Source of the DNA: an uncultured Phycisphaerales bacterium
GTDB taxonomy: Bacteria > Planctomycetota > Phycisphaerae > Sedimentisphaerales > Anaerobacaceae
Reading direction: 5' to 3'
DNA length: 64,000 nt
Assembly: GCA_903857265.1 (NCBI GenBank)
Contig: CAIODZ010000012.1
Location: forward strand, 21,293-85,292
Below the pieces are notes generated by a model. That model saw nothing but the letters and a program-made list of their open reading frames with translations. It was not told the DNA's origin and did not search any database. The stretch's first letter is position 1; each line of letters begins with the position of its first letter. The position numbers and the translations under genes are program-made. Positions 26,083-35,803 of this stretch are shown piece by piece.

Positions 26083-27486
26083 TTATATCGTCCAGCCCGC
26101 TCGATATGGAGGATTAACGAACTCATTGGCCGTCTCGTCATTTGTAAACTTCATATTTTTGCCGTCCCATTCGAGCACCTTATACGGATTCATCATCGCA
26201 AGATTTCCCATCACCACCGTTTCTGTAAACGGTCCCGAATAATCGAAATTCGAGCTTGCCGCGACACCGCCCTTGCACGCCTCAATCCAGTTTTTCTCAT
26301 GACCGTCAATGCCGTCCTTGATTCTCGGCAGTGTCTTTTTCGGCCTTTTGTATGCCTCCATTTTGCTTTCAGGTATCAACCGCGGGTTCATGCCGTAACA
26401 CCCGCACATTATTTTGCCCTTGTCGCCGACAAACAGCACGCCGCCGTCCTCATCGCCCATCTGCCTCCCCGGCTCAAGCTCCTCTGGTCTCGCCGGCACA
26501 AGTCCGCCGTCATACCAGTTAACTTTCACTTCCGGCATATTGCCTCGTGCCGGGAATTTATACCGAACGATACTTGCCTGCGGATACGTCTCACGCACGC
26601 CTACCTTGCCCCATCCATCGCCCGACATCCTCGTCGATGTGCATGCCTCGACGCTTATCGGGTATTTCAGCTTCAGCGCCCAGAACGCCGGGTCAAGAAT
26701 ATGGCAGGCCATATCGGCCAAAGCCCCGCCTCCGAAATCAACCCACGCCCTCCACGCAAAAGGATGATACGCCGGATTATATGGTCTCTCCGGCGCAGGC
26801 CCAAGCCATAAGTCCCAGTCGAAACCCTCAGGAACCGGCGGCGTCTCTTTCGGTCTGTCGATTCCCTGCGCCCACACGGGCCTGTTTGTCCACGCGTGAA
26901 CCTCGCGCACAGGCCCGATCGCCCCGTCCCATATCCACTCGCACATCAGCCGAATGCCCTCGCCTGAATGTCCCTGGTTGCCCATCTGCGACACTACCTT
27001 ATACTGTCTCGCCGCCTCGGTCAGTTTCCTCGCCTCGTAAACCGTCCGCGTCAGCGGCTTTTGAACATATACGTGCTTACCCATCTTTATCGCCATCATC
27101 GCCGCCACCGTATGCGTATGGTCAGGCGTCGCGACTATCACCGCGTCGATGCCCTTCTCCTGTTCGAGCATCCTGCGGAAATCCTTATACTTCTTCGCGT
27201 CCGGGTACTCGTTGAAAACTTTTACCGTCCCAGGCAGTTTTTCATCAACGTCGCAAAGCGCAACTATATTCTCGCCCGCGTCCGCGCATCTGCGCGTATT
27301 ATTGGCTCCCATACCGCCCACCCCGATTGCCGCGATGTTCAGCTTCTCGCTGGGCGGCTTTTTACCGTCCATTCCCAGTACATAACTCGGAATAATCGTA
27401 AACGCCCCTGCCGCCATCGCCGAACCCAGCAGTTGCCTCCGTGAAATGCCGTATCCCTTTTCTTTGCCGACGTTTTCATTAGTCAT
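26083..27486 (-). CDS. Tat-exported Gfo/Idh/MocA oxidoreductase (copy 4, QKP variant)
   Basis: 467 residues. Tat signal SRRQLLGSAMAAGAF; Rossmann motif IAAIGVGGMG. The active-site lysine lies in YVQKPLTRT, followed by MGNQGHSGEG; DMACHILDPAFW provides the His. Ends YRAGWTI. It is the tandem paralogue of copy 3, from which it differs by small indels. ATG preceded by TGGAGAC. The HEAT-repeat lipoprotein gene lies 36 bp upstream, probably in the same transcript. Confidence 0.88.
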   Translation of the reverse strand: MTNENVGKEKGYGISRRQLLGSAMAAGAFTIIPSYVLGMDGKKPPSEKLNIAAIGVGGMGANNTRRCADAGENIVALCDVDEKLPGTVKVFNEYPDAKKYKDFRRMLEQEKGIDAVIVATPDHTHTVAAMMAIKMGKHVYVQKPLTRTVYEARKLTEAARQYKVVSQMGNQGHSGEGIRLMCEWIWDGAIGPVREVHAWTNRPVWAQGIDRPKETPPVPEGFDWDLWLGPAPERPYNPAYHPFAWRAWVDFGGGALADMACHILDPAFWALKLKYPISVEACTSTRMSGDGWGKVGVRETYPQASIVRYKFPARGNMPEVKVNWYDGGLVPARPEELEPGRQMGDEDGGVLFVGDKGKIMCGCYGMNPRLIPESKMEAYKRPKKTLPRIKDGIDGHEKNWIEACKGGVAASSNFDYSGPFTETVVMGNLAMMNPYKVLEWDGKNMKFTNDETANEFVNPPYRAGWTI

Positions 27487-27522
27487 AATAAGGTCTCCAG
27501 TTCAGTATCGTCTATAAAACCG

Positions 27523-29613
27523 TTATTTGCCTTGTTTAAGCAATTTCTGCGCCTGCTCGCGTACCGATTCATTAGTCGTGCCGTCAATTACCTTCTGCAG
27601 CGTCTCTTTTGTTTCCCTCGAATGTCCCTTCATCGTCGATTCGGCTATCTTCACAACCGCCGCCTCGGCCTCCTCTTTCAAATCCTTATCATCGAGATAG
27701 CCCGCTGCCATTTGCATCGCCTCGAAACTACTTGTGCTCCCAAGACCCGACAGCACCATTTTCTTCTCCGAAACATCTGCCGCAAGAGCCATCGCGTCCT
27801 TATACATCTTCATCGTCTCTTCCGCAGGCCTGTTGCTTGCCAACCCCGCCAGCCGGACGTAACCGCGAAGAGCTAATGTCTTGTGAACCTGGTTTTCAGA
27901 CGTCTGCGCAACCTTCAGCAAATCCGCCGCAGGTGCCGCAGTGGGCCAGTCCGAAAGTGCCCTCACCGCCGCATCTTTTACCTGGTCATCTTTATCGCCA
28001 AGCGCATCACGCAAAACCGGCAACGCTGCCTCGTCGCCAATCTTCCCCAGAACACTCAGCAATGAACATTTCGCGTCCACGTCTTTTGCCGAAGGCAACG
28101 CCGCAAGAACCGCCTGAGATTGCCCTTTGTCCTCCGGAATTTTCTTCGCTACAACCACTACCGTCTTTTCAAGCTCACCCCTGTCATTGCCCGCAGCTGC
28201 CAATTGCAATTCAATAAGTGCCGCCATATCCTGTGGCCCCGCCAGCGCTCGCAACGCCTTGATTGATTCGATTCTCACCTTCGCGTCTGCGTCTTTGGCC
28301 GTTTTCATCAGCACGGGCACCGACGCCTTTATATTACGCTGTTCGCAGCTGCGAACAAGCTCGACCTTCGCCTTTGGTTCTGCGTCGGGCAGCTTTTTCA
28401 AAATCGCCTCGTCAACGTCAGCGCCATGCAGCCGATACAAGCTCTCCTGCGCCGCCTTTTGCTCGTCCCCTACCTTAGCGGCCGCCGTGGCGATAAGCGT
28501 ATCAACGCACGTCACATCTCCTAATGTCCCTATCGCCTTCAATGCCGCGATGTGTACCGCTGCGTCCGTGCTCTTTGCCGCCGACTCAACCGCTGGCAAC
28601 GCTGCCTTGTCTCCGCAATCCGCCAGGGCAAAAACAAGTTGCATCTGTTGCGTAGCTCCCAGGTTCGCCAATTGCTCCGCCGCCGCCTTTATCACATCGG
28701 TCTTCGCCACTTCTTTCAGTGTCGCTATCGCCACCGTCTGTATCGGCTTGTCGGCGGACTTCAGCATCTCAACAATCACTTCGCTGGTTTTGTCGCCCGC
28801 GGTCAAAATCATCCCTCGCGCCGCCGCGACGCGAACTATCATCGGTTCGCTTGCAGCATATAACTGTTTATAAATCGCCCCAGCCGCTTCCTTCTGACCC
28901 TTGGCCGCAAGCCGGTCCGCACAACGCAAATACGCGTCAATCGCTGCCGTTTTTACCGCGCCTGCCCCCTTGTCTTTTGCCTTGGCAACCGCGTCCGTCG
29001 CGCTCTTGTCGTCTATCCTTCCAAGAGCAGCCACCGCCGCGACCGCGACCGTCTCATTTGCGTCATTAGTCAGTTTCGCCAGTGACTCGACCGCCTTCTT
29101 GTCCCCTCGAACCCCCAGCGTGTTTATTATTCCAATCTTCGCGTTGCCGTTCGCCTTCGACAATGCCTTACGCAGCGCATCATCCACTGCCGCCCCGGGT
29201 ATCCGCTCCAAAGCATAACGGGCAATATCAGAAACCTTCTCATCCGTCAGCATCGAGGCAAGCGCCGGAACCGACACCTCCGTCCCCGCAACGCTTAACT
29301 CTCTGCATACAAAATCCTTCGCCGCGTAACTGGCGTCCGATTTAAGAAATTCATCGAGCTGCTTTTCCATCGCCTTCATTTCTGGTTTGCCGCTCGCGTC
29401 GCGTATCATATCGCTGATTTTGACAAGGTCCGTCCGGCTTTTATTGAAATCATACGTTTTAATCTTGCCCAGCAGTTCGCCAAAGGCATTGCTCGCTGCC
29501 GGTGCCGATGTCGGCGTCTTGGGTGCCGGCGTCTCTTTGTTCATCTTGGCGCTTTCGCAGCCGCCACAGAAAATTATGGTTACAACAGCTATTACTTTTA
29601 ACAAACGATTCAT
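27523..29613 (-). CDS. HEAT-repeat lipoprotein
   Basis: 696 residues. The signal peptide ends in a lipobox FCGGC (Cys19), then a Thr/Ala/Pro-rich linker. Nearly the whole remainder consists of HEAT-like helical pairs of ~30 residues, e.g. VSDIARYALERIPG, DANETVAVAAVAALGRI, AAVHIAALKAIGTLGD, DQVKDAAVRALSDWP. HEAT solenoids bind proteins; in planctomycetes such proteins often sit beside ThuA and Gfo/Idh genes. A scaffold for periplasmic or outer-membrane partners is plausible but unproven. ATG preceded by AGAAAGGAAG. Codons are Ala/Lys/Asp-rich and antisense frames are open over long stretches, which I read as composition, not genes. Confidence 0.85.
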   Translation of the reverse strand: MNRLLKVIAVVTIIFCGGCESAKMNKETPAPKTPTSAPAASNAFGELLGKIKTYDFNKSRTDLVKISDMIRDASGKPEMKAMEKQLDEFLKSDASYAAKDFVCRELSVAGTEVSVPALASMLTDEKVSDIARYALERIPGAAVDDALRKALSKANGNAKIGIINTLGVRGDKKAVESLAKLTNDANETVAVAAVAALGRIDDKSATDAVAKAKDKGAGAVKTAAIDAYLRCADRLAAKGQKEAAGAIYKQLYAASEPMIVRVAAARGMILTAGDKTSEVIVEMLKSADKPIQTVAIATLKEVAKTDVIKAAAEQLANLGATQQMQLVFALADCGDKAALPAVESAAKSTDAAVHIAALKAIGTLGDVTCVDTLIATAAAKVGDEQKAAQESLYRLHGADVDEAILKKLPDAEPKAKVELVRSCEQRNIKASVPVLMKTAKDADAKVRIESIKALRALAGPQDMAALIELQLAAAGNDRGELEKTVVVVAKKIPEDKGQSQAVLAALPSAKDVDAKCSLLSVLGKIGDEAALPVLRDALGDKDDQVKDAAVRALSDWPTAAPAADLLKVAQTSENQVHKTLALRGYVRLAGLASNRPAEETMKMYKDAMALAADVSEKKMVLSGLGSTSSFEAMQMAAGYLDDKDLKEEAEAAVVKIAESTMKGHSRETKETLQKVIDGTTNESVREQAQKLLKQGK

Positions 29614-29627
29614 ATTTTCTTCCTTTC

Positions 29628-30548
29628 TTATTTGCCTTCTTTAACAGGCGTCGCGTCAACTTTCAAATCACCCAGCGCAAACTGGATGCCGTCAAGCTCA
29701 TGTTGTAATATTGCGGGACGATAATATATCTCGTTATTATGACCGAGTCCGCAGAAAAATACCCGCCCCTTTCCGTAATCTTTTATCCAGCTCACAGGCA
29801 TGTCTATGTCGCTCTCCCTCGCGCCTTTTACGTTCTTCGTCGCTGGGTCATTAAAATCAAGCGTCAGCAAAATACGTCGGCTCTCAACCTCGCCGAATTT
29901 CTTCTGGCGATAAATCTCGTCCCGGACCTTGAATCCCTCTCCTTTAAACGACGCATTCAGCGGGTGATTCGGCTCATAATTCTTTATCGCCCACACCCCC
30001 CCAGCCGTCCACGGATGCTCGTTATACTGTCCCCCAATCATCGCCGCCGCCTCGGGCCATGTATAAAAATTGTCCGTCGCCGCGTGTAAACCGATTATCC
30101 CCTTGCCGCCATTCACAAAATCCATCAGTGCCTGTCTCGAACCCGGCTCATTGAAATCCAGGTAGGTCGTGTTGTTAAACAATATCGCGTCAAACTCCGC
30201 CAGCTTCTTCGCGTCGAACATATTCATATCGTCGCTGAAAACCACGCTGTATGCCCCGGTCTTCTTGCCCATAATCTCAATCGCCTTGTTCGCGACGGGG
30301 ATGCTTTCGTGAAAAAACCCCTTGCAAAGCCAGAATACTAATATTTTTCTCGCTTTCGTGGGTTTCGCTGTCGCTTTTTCCGGCGCAGCTGCCTCAATCT
30401 TCGCCGCTATCTCATCCGACACCGGCTTTAACTCCTTCGGCGAACCACCCCACCCCGCCCGGCTCTCGCGGACAAAAAATCCCATGACAACAAATAATAA
30501 TACAATAACACCTATTGATATCCCAATTCCCATAGCGCCGCGATTCAT
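29628..30548 (-). CDS. membrane-anchored ThuA domain protein
   Basis: 306 residues from the ATG at 30548, supported by AAAGGGA and by the N-terminal anchor that follows directly (MGIGISIGVIVLLFVVMGFF); the longer frame to 30773 adds unrelated sequence. The rest is a ThuA (trehalose-utilisation, class I glutamine-amidotransferase-like) domain: VLFNNTTYLDFN-like strand, GIIGLHAATDNFYTWPE, YNEHPW, MPVSWIKDYGKGRVFFCGLG, GHNNEIYY. ThuA proteins are linked to disaccharide catabolism, reaction unknown. Located 14 bp upstream of the HEAT lipoprotein gene, so likely co-transcribed. Confidence 0.9.
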   Translation of the reverse strand: MNRGAMGIGISIGVIVLLFVVMGFFVRESRAGWGGSPKELKPVSDEIAAKIEAAAPEKATAKPTKARKILVFWLCKGFFHESIPVANKAIEIMGKKTGAYSVVFSDDMNMFDAKKLAEFDAILFNNTTYLDFNEPGSRQALMDFVNGGKGIIGLHAATDNFYTWPEAAAMIGGQYNEHPWTAGGVWAIKNYEPNHPLNASFKGEGFKVRDEIYRQKKFGEVESRRILLTLDFNDPATKNVKGARESDIDMPVSWIKDYGKGRVFFCGLGHNNEIYYRPAILQHELDGIQFALGDLKVDATPVKEGK

Positions 30549-30577
30549 CTTTAATCCCTTTCTGTATTTATAGCACT

Positions 30578-31885
30578 CTACAATATCCACGGGCTTCGCA
30601 TCGGCCTGCTTAGCATCCTGTCCGCCTCGCCGTCTCCTATAAAACGCTCCGCCGACGGGTCCCATTTCAATGGCCTGCCCAATCGATTCGCGATAATTCC
30701 CAAATGACAAACAGTTGCCGACCTGCATCCCGTCTCGGCATCGCATATCGCCCTTTGCCTGCTGCGAATACAATCAAGCCAGTTCGCGTAATGGTTCTCG
30801 CTCTTATACAAATGAATCTTCTCCGGGCCTATATGCTCCCTCAATAGCGATTGAGGTTTAGCGTCGATAAAGTTTCTGCTCACTTCAATCATGCCCTCCG
30901 TGCCCGTAAATAATATCGACTTGTACTCCATATCATCGTCCCTGACTACCGTAACGCCGTTCGAATACCGGTAAGTCAGCATCTTGAATTCTTTGCCGTC
31001 CGCCGGGTAAATCTCCGCAGGCCCGCTATCGTCCGCCCCAATTCCCCACTGCGCAATATCGAAATGATGAGCGCCCCAGTCGGTCATAAGACCGCCCGCG
31101 TAATCCTCGTAATCACGCCAGTGTGCCCATCCCGACGACCCCATCGGCGGTGCTATCCGCGAATTATATGGCCTCCACGGCGCAGGCCCAAGCCACATGT
31201 CCCAGTCAAGGTAATCCGGCACCGGCTCCGCGGGCAAATCACACGGTACAGGATAGAATGGAAACGTCGCCGTCCTTATACACAACCTGACGTTCTTTAA
31301 CTTCCCGATATAGCCGTTACGAACTAATTCGCAGGCCTGATGAAATTTAAAATCCGACCTTTGCATCGACCCCGTCTGGAAAACGCAACCCGAACGCTTT
31401 GCCGCGTTGACTACCGCCCTCGCCTCGACAACCGACATCGCAAGCGATTTCTCGCAATATACGTCTTTCCCCGCCTTGCATGCCTCTATCGATATTATCG
31501 AATGCCAGTGGTCAGGAGTCGCTATCACCACGGCATCGATATCTTTCCTGGCAAGTAAATCCCGGAAATCCCTGTAACCGGCGCACATCAACCTCTTCAC
31601 TTTGACATCAAGCGGATAACTATCAACAATTTCTTGTGCCGCCTTCATTTTCTGCTCATCAACGTCGCAGACCGCCGCAATCCGGCAGCCGGGCTGATTC
31701 AAAAATCCCAACATCAGCCCCATACCCTGCTTCCCGACACCTATAAATCCAAGCGTGATTTGTTCGCTTGGTGAAAATCCGCCCGACGAAACTGACGTCA
31801 TTATATATGGCAGTCCCGCTCCCGCCGCGACTGCCCCGCCGACGCCCTTCATAAACTCACGCCTGTTTATCTTGCCGTTCCGCAT
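30578..31885 (-). CDS. Tat-exported Gfo/Idh/MocA oxidoreductase (copy 5, EKS variant)
   Basis: 435 residues. Tat signal NRREFMKGVGGAVAAG; Rossmann motif LGFIGVGKQG. The active-site block is YCEKSLAMS, Ser replacing the usual Pro; DWGAHHFDIAQW provides the His. C-terminus RPMRSPWIL. No clear Shine-Dalgarno before the ATG. Belongs with copies 1, 6 and 7 by its QTGSxQRS block and C-terminal tail. Confidence 0.87.
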   Translation of the reverse strand: MRNGKINRREFMKGVGGAVAAGAGLPYIMTSVSSGGFSPSEQITLGFIGVGKQGMGLMLGFLNQPGCRIAAVCDVDEQKMKAAQEIVDSYPLDVKVKRLMCAGYRDFRDLLARKDIDAVVIATPDHWHSIISIEACKAGKDVYCEKSLAMSVVEARAVVNAAKRSGCVFQTGSMQRSDFKFHQACELVRNGYIGKLKNVRLCIRTATFPFYPVPCDLPAEPVPDYLDWDMWLGPAPWRPYNSRIAPPMGSSGWAHWRDYEDYAGGLMTDWGAHHFDIAQWGIGADDSGPAEIYPADGKEFKMLTYRYSNGVTVVRDDDMEYKSILFTGTEGMIEVSRNFIDAKPQSLLREHIGPEKIHLYKSENHYANWLDCIRSRQRAICDAETGCRSATVCHLGIIANRLGRPLKWDPSAERFIGDGEADRMLSRPMRSPWIL

Positions 31886-31925
31886 TCTGTCATCTGTTTT
31901 CTAAACTCAAAACTCTCATCTTTCA

Positions 31926-31957
31926 CTATCCGCTATACGCTATCCGCTCTACGCTAC
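31926..31957. repeat. CGCTATCCGCTCTACGCT-type repeat
   Basis: Four tandem imperfect 10-bp units (CTATCCGCTATACGCTATCC...) between two oxidoreductase genes, reaching the stop codon of the upstream gene. Same family as 24552-24626. Confidence 0.6.
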
Positions 31958-33267
31958 ATATACAAATGCCACGGACTTCGCATTGGCCGCGACAACATCC
32001 GGTTCGCCTCTTCATCGCCGATGATGACCTCTTTTTCAGGGTCCCATTTCAGCTTTCTGCCCGTCAGCATCGCAATTTCACCTAAGAGCGCTGGCGTCAG
32101 CGACCGATGCGCAACTTCCGCCGGCGTAATCGTCTCTCGCCTGCTCTTGACGCAGTCCAGAAAATTCTGATGATGGTCCTTGCTCTCGTACAAATGAATC
32201 TCGTTGGGCCCGATTACCTCATCCACCACGCTTTTCGGGTTCGCGTGTATCGGCTCATCACGGGTAACGTGCAGCCATTTACCATTTTCCCCGTACCAGC
32301 ATGTCCCCATCCCGTGCGGCAGCTTCCTGTCGTTCGCTATTATCATCGTCAGCCCGTTTGCGTATTTAGTCGTTACCTTATACTCATAAGGAACGTTAAA
32401 TATCCCGTCCTTCGGATATGTCCCCTGCCCCTCGACCTCAACAGGCCCAGTCCTCTCCAAATCCAGCGCCCAGTGCGCGATATCAATATGATGCCCTGCC
32501 CAGTCGGTCATCTGACCGCCCGAATAATCCATTATCCATCGCCAGTCCCAGTGCAGAATTCCCCTGTAAGGAACTAACGGCGCGGGCCCCAGCCACATCT
32601 CCCAGTCAACCCCCGCAGGCACCGGCTTAATCGCCTCGTTACCATGCATGCCGCCCGTCGGCAATCCAACCTCAACCGTATGAACTTTGCCTATCCTGCC
32701 GTTGCGCACAAGCTCGCACGCACGCCTGAAATTAGCTACCGACCGCTGCCAGCTCCCCGTTTGCCAAATCCTCCCGTATCGCTTCACCGCGTCGCATATC
32801 GCGCGCCCCTCTTTAATCGTCCTCGCTAATGGCTTTTGACCGTGAATGTCCTTCCCCGCCTCCGCAGCCATTATCGCAGGTATCGAATGCCAGTGGTCAG
32901 GTATCGCCGTCGCTATTATATCTATATCGCTTCGCGCTATCACGTCCCTAAAATCATTATACATCTTGATGTCGTCGTTCCCGTATTTCAGGTCCGCTTC
33001 CGCCTTGGCCGCCTTCTGACGTTTCACATCGATATCGCATACCGCCACAACCAGTGCCTCCGGCTTATCCAGGAATCCACGCATGTCCCAGACACCCTGC
33101 CCTCCGACGCCGATCATCCCGACGTGAAGCCGGTTGCTCGGCGCAACCCCGCCGTCCGCCCCGAATACCGACGATGGCACAATATATGGTATCGCTATTG
33201 CCCCCGCCGCCGCGCCTGCCGCTGTTTTTAAAAATCCGCGTCGATTTACTTTATTCTTCTCTGGCAT
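31954..33267 (-). CDS. Tat-exported Gfo/Idh/MocA oxidoreductase (copy 6, GQKP variant)
   Basis: 437 residues from the ATG at 33267, which follows AAAGGGGACAT; an upstream in-frame start at 33306 adds 13 non-conserved residues. Tat signal NRRGFLKTAAGAAAG. Rossmann motif VGMIGVGGQG. The active-site block is IHGQKPLART (Gly-Gln in place of Cys-Glu); DWAGHHIDIAHW supplies the His pair. C-terminus RPMRSPWHLYM. The stop region abuts a repeat. Close to copy 7 upstream (26 bp), probably co-transcribed. Confidence 0.88.
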   Translation of the reverse strand: MPEKNKVNRRGFLKTAAGAAAGAIAIPYIVPSSVFGADGGVAPSNRLHVGMIGVGGQGVWDMRGFLDKPEALVVAVCDIDVKRQKAAKAEADLKYGNDDIKMYNDFRDVIARSDIDIIATAIPDHWHSIPAIMAAEAGKDIHGQKPLARTIKEGRAICDAVKRYGRIWQTGSWQRSVANFRRACELVRNGRIGKVHTVEVGLPTGGMHGNEAIKPVPAGVDWEMWLGPAPLVPYRGILHWDWRWIMDYSGGQMTDWAGHHIDIAHWALDLERTGPVEVEGQGTYPKDGIFNVPYEYKVTTKYANGLTMIIANDRKLPHGMGTCWYGENGKWLHVTRDEPIHANPKSVVDEVIGPNEIHLYESKDHHQNFLDCVKSRRETITPAEVAHRSLTPALLGEIAMLTGRKLKWDPEKEVIIGDEEANRMLSRPMRSPWHLYM

Positions 33268-33293
33268 CGTTATGTCCCCTTTACAAAAAATAT

Positions 33294-34625
33294 TTATACC
33301 TGCCACGGGCTTCGCATCTCTGTGCCAAGCATCCTCGCGGCCGTCGCGTCATCTATAATTTCTTCCGTCTCCGGCTTAAACCGTATCTTGCGCCCCAGCG
33401 CCATCGCTATCTGCCCTAAGTGCCCCACCGTTGTCGAACGATGTGCAATCTCCGCGGGCGATATTGTTGTCTTTCTGCTTTTCACGCAATCCAGAAAATT
33501 CCGCCAGTGTCCCGGCGATTCATACAGCCGTATATCATTTGGCCCTATTTTCTCTCTCACAACGTCCTTCGGCTCTGAATCCATCCCGCCGCGCGTAACG
33601 CAAATCCACCCCTTGTCCCCGTACCACTTCACTCCGCTTTCGTCTGTCCACTCTTTCCCCAGGTCGTATTTTATCCTGCTCGTTATCAGCATCGTCAGCC
33701 CGTCGGCATATTTCACATTCACGTCATAATCCGTCGGACTGTTCCACACGCCCTTCACTGGAAACTCTCCTTTGCCCTCCACCTCCACAGGCCCCGTGTA
33801 ATCGAACCCCATCGACCAGTGAGCTATATCAACGTGATGCCCCACCCAGTCCATCAATTGCCCGCCGCCGTAATCGAGGTTCCATCTCCAGTTCCTGTGT
33901 ACCCTTGCCGGACAATATGGCGCATATAGTGCAGGCCCAAGCCATTTATCATAATCAAGTTCCGCCGGCGATGGTCCGATTTTCTCCTGTCCCTTCGTCC
34001 CCGCGAAATCCCTGTGCCCCGGATATAGCGCAACTTCAATATGCTTAATCTTGCCTATCCTGCTATTGCGCACCAGCTCACAAACATACCGGAATCTTTC
34101 CTCCGACCTCTGCCAGCTCCCCGTCTGCCACACCGTTTCGTATCGCTTCACCGCCTCGCACATCGCCCTGCCCTGCTTCAAATCGTGCGACAATGGCTTC
34201 TCGCAGTAAATATCCTTACCCGCTTTCGCCGCGGCAATCCCTATAATCGCGTGCCAGTGGTCCGGCACACTTATCACAACCGTATCGATATCCCTCCTCG
34301 CCAAAACCTCCCGGTAATCCGCGTAAGCAGCACAATCCTTGTTTCCGTAATAGTCGTTTACAATCTCAACGCCGTCACGCAGATTATTCTTGTCGATATC
34401 GCAGATTGCTCCAATCTTACAGTCATCCTGCTGAAGAAACTGCTTGATATTCCACGGCCCCTGCATCCCCGTCCCGATGCCCGCCATCGTAATCCGGTTG
34501 CTCGGCGCAACACCACCGTCAGCCCCTAGAACCCTTGCGGGAATTATATAAGGAAGTGCGATACCGCCTATTGCAGCGCCGGCCGTCTGCTTCAAAAACC
34601 GGCGCCGATTCAGGTTCACATTCAT
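33294..34625 (-). CDS. Tat-exported Gfo/Idh/MocA oxidoreductase (copy 7)
   Basis: 443 residues. Tat signal NRRRFLKQTAGAAIG; Rossmann motif MAGIGTGMQG. Canonical active-site block YCEKPLSHD; DWVGHHVDIAHW supplies the His pair. The C-terminus is EMRSPWQV, a variant of the RPMRSPW tail. Tryptophan-rich QTGSWQRS block shared with copy 6. Weak ribosome site. 46 bp downstream of the TIM-barrel isomerase gene. Confidence 0.88.
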   Translation of the reverse strand: MNVNLNRRRFLKQTAGAAIGGIALPYIIPARVLGADGGVAPSNRITMAGIGTGMQGPWNIKQFLQQDDCKIGAICDIDKNNLRDGVEIVNDYYGNKDCAAYADYREVLARRDIDTVVISVPDHWHAIIGIAAAKAGKDIYCEKPLSHDLKQGRAMCEAVKRYETVWQTGSWQRSEERFRYVCELVRNSRIGKIKHIEVALYPGHRDFAGTKGQEKIGPSPAELDYDKWLGPALYAPYCPARVHRNWRWNLDYGGGQLMDWVGHHVDIAHWSMGFDYTGPVEVEGKGEFPVKGVWNSPTDYDVNVKYADGLTMLITSRIKYDLGKEWTDESGVKWYGDKGWICVTRGGMDSEPKDVVREKIGPNDIRLYESPGHWRNFLDCVKSRKTTISPAEIAHRSTTVGHLGQIAMALGRKIRFKPETEEIIDDATAARMLGTEMRSPWQV

Positions 34626-34671
34626 CTAAATCAACAACCTAACTAAACTAATACTACTTGTTCAGCGTGGT

Positions 34672-35670
34672 TTATTTATCAAACTGAGCGTCGAATGCTA
34701 ATTGCGACGATTTGAAATCCGCTTTCTTGATATATTCGCATGCTTCTTTCGCCCCATGCTCCCGGTCCATCCGGCTGTCTTCCCATTCTACTGAAAGCGG
34801 CCCCTGATAACCGATGTCGTTCAACGCAACGATAATCTCTTCAAAATTGATATCGCCGTGCCCAATCGACCGGAAATCCCAGAATCGCCTCGGGTCCGCA
34901 AACTCCGTATGCCCCCCGAACACTCCGACCGTCCCGTCCCCGTGCCCCCACCACGCGTCCTTCATATGCGTGTGGAAAATCCGCTTCCCGAACGTCCGGA
35001 TGAATTTCACGTAATCAACCCCCTGATAACCGAAATGGCTCGGGTCATAATTGAACCCGAACGCCGGGTGATTCTTCACCGCCTCCAGCGCCCTCTGCGC
35101 CGACGCTATATCAAACGCTATCTCCGTCGGATGAACTTCCAGTGCAAACTTCACTCCCTGGTTCTTGAAAGCATTCAGTATCGGCGTAAACCTCTTCGCG
35201 AAATCCTTATACCCCGCCTTTATCATATCCGCTGAAACCGGCGGGAACGAATAAACATAGGCCCAAATGGAGCTGCCGGTAAAACCATTGACGACCTTGA
35301 CGCCGAGTTTTTTGGCGGCTTTGGCGGTATCGATGAGCTTCTTTGCGGCTCTCTGCCGAACGCCTTCCGGCTCGCCGTCGCCCCAAACGTCCGGGGGCAG
35401 TATCGATTTGTGACGAATGTCGATATTATCGCAAACCGCCTGGCCTACCAAATGCGTCGAGATTGCGTAAACCTCAAGGCCATGCTTTTTCAGCAATTTG
35501 CGCTTCGATTCACAATATTTATCGTCCGCCAGCGCCTGGTCAACGTCAAAGTGGTCACCCCAGCAGGCCAACTCCAGCCCGTCATATCCCCAGCTCGCCG
35601 CCTTCTCCGCCAATACCTCAAGCGGTAAATCCGCCCATTGCCCCGTGAATAATGTTACCGGTCTTGCCAT
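34672..35670 (-). CDS. TIM-barrel sugar (phosphate) isomerase/epimerase
   Basis: 332 residues, AP-endonuclease-2/xylose-isomerase-like TIM barrel. The four metal ligands expected for the family can be placed: Glu in FALEVHPTE, Asp in [12 protein letters not shown], His in [11 protein letters not shown], Glu in [11 protein letters not shown]. No signal peptide, so cytoplasmic. Such enzymes isomerise or epimerise keto-sugars and inositol derivatives, and are regular partners of Gfo/Idh dehydrogenases. ATG preceded by GAGAAGGA. Lies between the cytoplasmic Gfo/Idh gene and the exported copies. Confidence 0.88.
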   Translation of the reverse strand: MARPVTLFTGQWADLPLEVLAEKAASWGYDGLELACWGDHFDVDQALADDKYCESKRKLLKKHGLEVYAISTHLVGQAVCDNIDIRHKSILPPDVWGDGEPEGVRQRAAKKLIDTAKAAKKLGVKVVNGFTGSSIWAYVYSFPPVSADMIKAGYKDFAKRFTPILNAFKNQGVKFALEVHPTEIAFDIASAQRALEAVKNHPAFGFNYDPSHFGYQGVDYVKFIRTFGKRIFHTHMKDAWWGHGDGTVGVFGGHTEFADPRRFWDFRSIGHGDINFEEIIVALNDIGYQGPLSVEWEDSRMDREHGAKEACEYIKKADFKSSQLAFDAQFDK

Positions 35671-35737
35671 TTTTCCTTCTCCTCGGAGCGAAGCGCAGAT
35701 CCCCGTGAACCCGCTCCTTTGGCTCTACAACAGGGGA

Positions 35738-35803
35738 TCCATTTTTTACTTTTCATTTTTACCTTTTTCGTTTTTGCTTTTTTCTTTTTACTTTTTACTT
35801 TTT
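35738..35803. repeat. pyrimidine-rich TTTTTGCTTTTTACTTTTT-type repeat
   Basis: A T-rich stretch of short units TTTTTAC, TTTTTCG, TTTTTGC between the isomerase and the cytoplasmic oxidoreductase genes, running to the stop of the latter. A similar run is at 37095-37125. On the minus strand it is A-rich, so it is not a U-tract terminator for these genes. Confidence 0.55.

Noticed and set aside
25235..28870. Long plus-strand ORFs opposite the Gfo/Idh and HEAT genes (e.g. 25235-25981, 26547-27215, 27609-28217, 28127-28873)
   Set aside because: They lie antisense to clear genes, have low-complexity Arg/Pro/Ser or Ala/Ser-rich products, no ribosome sites and no family resemblance; they are shadows of codon bias.
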